DNA of 26,908 nucleotides from Actinomycetes bacterium. Lineage in GTDB: Bacteria; Actinomycetota; Thermoleophilia; Solirubrobacterales; JACPNS01. The stretch's first letter is position 1; each line of letters opens with the position of its first letter. This document shows positions 23,885 through 26,908 of this stretch, in pieces. The notes below the pieces were generated by a model. That model saw only the letters and a list, made by a program, of their open reading frames with translations, ran no database searches and was not told the DNA's origin. Both the position numbers and the translations under genes were made by a program. The stretch covers positions 1-26,908 of the forward strand of contig JAEYBE010000032.1 of assembly GCA_023404495.1 (NCBI GenBank). Direction: 5' to 3'.

Positions 23885-24093
23885 CGTCTCGCAAGACAAA
23901 GTCAATTAAGTCACACATCTAGTCCAGTCAAAGAAAACAGATAGCTCAAGCGGGGGGCCTACGGGACGTCAGCAGCGGCAGAGCCGCACCACTGACGCGC
24001 CGTAGATCTCTCGCCTCCGGCCGGCTCGGTAGCAAGCCGGGGCATTCGAGCACAAAACAAAGAGAGCATCAGCTCTCTGCTCACCAACTCCAA
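23885..24093 (+). promoter_or_regulatory. Structured leader region of paralogue 4
   Basis: This is a gene-free spacer. A long interrupted hairpin is formed by CTACGG (23959-23964)/CCGTAG (24000-24005), CGTCAG (23967-23972)/CTGACG (23992-23997) and GCGGC (23975-23979)/GCCGC (23983-23987). A second hairpin pairs CCGGCT (24021-24026) with AGCCGG (24035-24040), possibly closed by CTCG/CGAG. A third is AGAGAGC-ATCA-GCTCTCT (24061-24078), 15 nt before the G7 ribosome site. No good promoter is visible in the AT-richer part 23890-23950. Stem-loops this regular suggest a functional leader RNA. No known class is recognised. Confidence 0.5.
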
Positions 24094-24100
24094 GGGGGGG
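24094..24100 (+). promoter_or_regulatory. Poly-G (G7) Shine-Dalgarno of paralogue 4
   Basis: Seven Gs, then 8 nt, then ATG 24109. A second ATG at 24113 is out of frame, so 24109 is the start that opens the long secreted frame. Confidence 0.75.
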
Positions 24101-24108
24101 TCCATTCA

Positions 24109-26908
24109 ATGAATGGCGTCAGGGCGCTAATCGCGCCGGCAACACAGGTAGATCGCACCCGGAACGGCATTGCTGCCGTCCTGCTTGCGTTCGCAGCTGC
24201 AGTCGTGGTCTTCATGGCCGCACCGGCAGCCGCCAACGCCGCGTTCTCAATTCCGACCTACAACAACACTCCGTCGACGACGGCAGCGGGCGCGAACGTA
24301 ACGTTCAATGCCTACTTCAGTCGCTCGGGTTCCGACTCGGAAGATGTCCGCAACATCGACTTCCACTTCCCGGCCGGCTCGACCTACTCGATCGCCGGAG
24401 TGCCGCGTTGTTCGGACTTTGCGTTCTCGCTGAGTCTCTGTCCGTCGAACTCGATCGTCGGTAACTCGACGCTTCGCGTCTACACGACTGGACTCTTCGG
24501 CAAGTCGTACTCGAACATCAACGGTACGGCGTACGCGATGGACAACGGCAAGGTCAAGGTCCAGTACCAAAAGGCGTTCTACGGAGTGCCGGACCCGAGC
24601 TTCACGATCGGCACCTCGTCGATCACCGGCGGTCCGTCTCTGACGTCCACGGACTTCGCGCGGCAGATCTACCTGCTCCTCTTGCTCCCTGACGACATCA
24701 CGATGTCTGAAGCTTGGTTCAACTGGTACGGCAAGTCCGGCTCCAGCGCGAACCAGGTTCCGATCATCACGAACCCAACTGAGTGTGGCTCCAAGCAGCA
24801 CGCTCTGAAGGTGACGTCGTACCAGGGTGTCTCGGTGACCAAGACCGGCTCGTACACGCTGAATCCGTGTACCCCGGCCGACCAGGAGCCACCGACCGTC
24901 GCGATCACATCGCCCACGGACGGCTCGCTGACGACTGCCAGCACTGTGCCGCTGACGTTCACCGCGAACGACAACGTCACCCCATCGGGCAGCCTTGTCT
25001 GTACCTACAGCAACAACGGCAGCCCGGCCGCATCGATCACCAGCGGCCAGTCGGTCGCGCTCAACCTTGGCGCGAACAGCCTCACCGTTTCGTGTAAGGA
25101 CGCCGCCAACAACACCGGCACTTCGACGGCAGTTGTGATCACCCGCGGAAACGTTCCGGCAGTTGCAATCACGTCGCCCGCCCCCTCGGCGAACGTGATC
25201 AGCCCGGTGACGCTCACCTTTACGGTGGACGGCAATAGCTCGATTCCGGGCGGCACGACCTGCACGGTCGACGGCAACCCGGTCAGCGGCACCTCTGTAT
25301 CGCTGACACTCCCGACCGGCCCGCACACGGCGAGCGTCGTGTGCACCAACGCATTCGGCTCGAACGTGCCCACGACGCGGTCGTTCAACGTCGGCACCGC
25401 TCCGTCGGTCGACATCACGACCGCTGGCGGCACAACCACCGCTTCGAGCGCGACGATTGACTTCACCACTGGCGGTACGCCCGCCCCGACCTGCACCGTT
25501 TCCAACAACGGTGGTCCGTCGAGCCCGATCAGCTCGGGCGGCTCGGTGGCGCTTGGCAACGGCAACAACCACATTGTCGTCACCTGCTCCAACGGGTTCG
25601 GTTCTCCGGCAAGCGATTCCGTCGACATTGACGCCGGAGTCGTTCCATCGATCGTCATTCAGTCGCCGACCTCAGGGCAGAACGTGACCAACCCGGTCTC
25701 ACTGTCTTTCACCGTCGACGGCAACAGCTCGATCCCGGGTGGCACGACCTGTGAGATCAACGGCAACCCGACGAGCAGCACGTCTGCCTCGTTCACGTTG
25801 CCGAATGGCTCCAACACCATCACGGTCGCCTGCACCAACACCTACGGCCCGAGCAGTGCTCCGGTGACGTTCAATGTTGGCGAAGCGCCGACTGTCGACA
25901 TCACCACTGCGCCGACCAGCACCGACGCGGCATCGATCCAGATCGATTTCGACGCTACGGGTGAGCCGGCTCCGACCTGCACGCTCGACAACAACGGCTC
26001 CCCGGTTTCGAACCCGGTGCCGCTGACGAACGGCACGAACACCATCACGGTCACCTGCTCCAACGGCTTCGGCTCGCCGGCGACTGACAGTGTCGTCATC
26101 GAGAAGGGCGAGGCCCCGACGATTGACATCACCACGGTCGGCGGCGACACCACCGCCACCTCGGTGAACGTCGCCTACACGCTGACCGGCTACCCGCCGG
26201 CAACGTGCTCCGTTACCAACAACAGCGTCCCGACGAGCAACCCTGTCGCGCTCTCGAATGGTGGAAACCACATCGAGATCAGCTGCTCCAACATCTATGG
26301 AACGGCCAGCGACTCGGTGGACTTCAACAAGGGTGAGGTCCCGGTCGTATCGATCACGAATGTCGGTGGCAACACAACCGACACGTCGGTCGTCATTGAC
26401 TACAGCTCCAGCGGTTTCCCGGCGCCGACCTGTTCGATCACGAACAACGGCAACGCGGCAACCAACCCGGTGAGCCTCTCGAACGGCACCAACGACATCG
26501 TCGTCACCTGCTCGAACTCGTTCGGCTCGGACGACGCGGCTGTCACCTTCGAGAAGGGTGAGGCACCGACGGTCACGAACCTCGCTTCCAGCGAGGCGAC
26601 GCCGACGACGGCATCCAGCACGAACCTCACCTGGGACACGACTGGCGTGCCGACTCCGACCTGCACGGTCAACGGCAACCCGGCATCGAGCGGCGTGAAT
26701 GTCGCCCTGGTCAACGGACTCAACACCTTCACGGTGGTCTGCTCCAACGGCTTCGGTTCGCCGGCAAGCGCGTCGATCACGATCGACGCCGGTGTCGTCC
26801 CGCTCGTCGCGATCACCGCTCCGCCCAACGGCGAGAACGTGACCAACCCGTTCTCGTTGACCTACACGGTCGACGGCGGCAGCTCGATCCCGGGCGGCAC
26901 CACCTGCA
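24109..26908 (+). CDS. Large secreted protein, paralogue 4, with Ig-like repeat array (3' end outside the window)
   Basis: The frame is open from ATG 24109 to the last base, giving at least 933 residues. The signal peptide has core IAAVLLAFAAAVVVFMAA and probable cleavage after ANA44. Residues about 45-260 form one family module: SRSGSDSEDVRNIDFHFPAG, then RCSDFAFSLSLCPSNSIVG, like module 1 of paralogues 2 and 3. From residue 261 the protein switches to Ig-like repeats of about 75-88 residues; eight are complete and a ninth is cut by the window end. Each has two Cys, in PTC(T/S) or GGTTC and in V(T/S)C(S/T)N.(F/Y)G, which should form one disulfide per domain. The repeats probably form a stiff extracellular stalk, so the unseen C-terminus may hold an anchor or functional head. 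It shares the family's module and poly-G ribosome site but not the double-module layout. Function unknown. Confidence 0.85.
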   Translation, partial: MNGVRALIAPATQVDRTRNGIAAVLLAFAAAVVVFMAAPAAANAAFSIPTYNNTPSTTAAGANVTFNAYFSRSGSDSEDVRNIDFHFPAGSTYSIAGVPRCSDFAFSLSLCPSNSIVGNSTLRVYTTGLFGKSYSNINGTAYAMDNGKVKVQYQKAFYGVPDPSFTIGTSSITGGPSLTSTDFARQIYLLLLLPDDITMSEAWFNWYGKSGSSANQVPIITNPTECGSKQHALKVTSYQGVSVTKTGSYTLNPCTPADQEPPTVAITSPTDGSLTTASTVPLTFTANDNVTPSGSLVCTYSNNGSPAASITSGQSVALNLGANSLTVSCKDAANNTGTSTAVVITRGNVPAVAITSPAPSANVISPVTLTFTVDGNSSIPGGTTCTVDGNPVSGTSVSLTLPTGPHTASVVCTNAFGSNVPTTRSFNVGTAPSVDITTAGGTTTASSATIDFTTGGTPAPTCTVSNNGGPSSPISSGGSVALGNGNNHIVVTCSNGFGSPASDSVDIDAGVVPSIVIQSPTSGQNVTNPVSLSFTVDGNSSIPGGTTCEINGNPTSSTSASFTLPNGSNTITVACTNTYGPSSAPVTFNVGEAPTVDITTAPTSTDAASIQIDFDATGEPAPTCTLDNNGSPVSNPVPLTNGTNTITVTCSNGFGSPATDSVVIEKGEAPTIDITTVGGDTTATSVNVAYTLTGYPPATCSVTNNSVPTSNPVALSNGGNHIEISCSNIYGTASDSVDFNKGEVPVVSITNVGGNTTDTSVVIDYSSSGFPAPTCSITNNGNAATNPVSLSNGTNDIVVTCSNSFGSDDAAVTFEKGEAPTVTNLASSEATPTTASSTNLTWDTTGVPTPTCTVNGNPASSGVNVALVNGLNTFTVVCSNGFGSPASASITIDAGVVPLVAITAPPNGENVTNPFSLTYTVDGGSSIPGGTTC
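24889..26908 (+). repeat. Tandem Ig-like coding repeats (eight complete, one partial)
   Basis: Repeat starts by codon are 24889, 25153, 25399, 25639, 25885, 26113, 26338, 26563 and 26794, with lengths 88, 82, 80, 82, 76, 75, 75, 77 and at least 38 residues. Two subtypes are visible. Type A carries NSSIPGGTTC or GSSIPGGTTC (repeats 2, 4, 9; repeat 1 is a diverged relative). Type B carries G.P.PTC(T/S)..NNG (repeats 3, 5, 7, with 6 and 8 variants). Most end in a Gly-Glu or Ala-Gly linker before (A/V)P.(V/I).I. Confidence 0.9.

Noticed and set aside
20546..24093. Riboswitch of a known class (c-di-GMP GEMM, c-di-AMP ydaO, cobalamin) in the paralogue 3 or 4 leaders
   Set aside because: The conserved sequence elements of these classes (for example GGGUGAA with GAACCCGACAGCU for ydaO, or GACGCAAAGCC for GEMM) are not present. 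Only generic stems are seen.
24247..25572. Long open frame (441 codons) on the minus strand opposite paralogue 4
   Set aside because: The translation is Arg/Ala/Val/Asp-rich low-complexity sequence, typical of the antisense of GC-rich repeats. The plus strand has a signal peptide, ribosome site and regular domains.
24889..26908. CRISPR-like or DNA-level tandem repeat
   Set aside because: The repeats are 75-88 codons long, diverged and maintained in frame. They are protein domain repeats.

Overview
The window is high-GC bacterial DNA. It fits an actinobacterium, most likely class Thermoleophilia (Solirubrobacterales). This is inferred from the core-gene style (a MarP-type protease, a divergent GltB, starts that look leaderless) and from large secreted proteins carrying the Ig-like signature 'FQC(S/R)(L/I/M)D..PF.PC'. 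I recall that signature, and 'C..CP..S.VG' modules, as frequent in that group. No rRNA, tRNA, CRISPR array, transposase or integrase was seen.

Region 1 (1-7400) is housekeeping. It holds the 3' end of threonine synthase (thrC), overlapping homoserine kinase (thrB, TGATG junction), then a nested-hairpin terminator. Next come a 1572-residue glutamate synthase large subunit (gltB, no gltD beside it), an SRPBCC-domain protein and a small lipoprotein.

Region 2 (7470-10747) starts with a membrane-anchored MarP-like serine protease. Its last 56 codons recur about 1.6 kb downstream as a start-less fragment (10057-10230). The two copies differ almost only at synonymous sites. Between them lies a visibly more AT-rich islet encoding one small secreted protein and one small lipoprotein, neither recognised. 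This looks like insertion or recombination at the 3' end of a gene. A small unrecognised gene follows.

Region 3 (10736-13032) has a minus-strand operon: fxsA-like membrane protein, then an unknown protein, then a HAD-family hydrolase, with a 4-nt ATGA overlap and an 8-nt gap. Diverging from it is a leaderless MIP18/DUF59 Fe-S assembly factor gene.

Region 4 (13199 to the window end) is the most unusual part: four consecutive same-strand genes for large secreted paralogues (1284, 1024, 1043 and more than 933 residues). Each has a signal peptide and one or more copies of a module built around 'S.EDI..(4-8)..LP.G......C....CP..S.VG'. The first three also carry an Ig-like domain between two module sets. 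The fourth replaces everything after its first module with at least nine Ig-like repeats of about 75-88 residues, each with a Cys pair. All four start codons sit behind a pure G tract (5, 8, 6 and 7 Gs) acting as Shine-Dalgarno. Two have near-consensus TTGACT-N17-TA(A/T)A promoters, and at least two have long structured leaders. Each of the first three genes ends in a strong hairpin, so the genes appear to be separate transcription units. I read this as a locally expanded family of disulfide-stabilised cell-surface or extracellular beta-sandwich proteins. The function is unknown.
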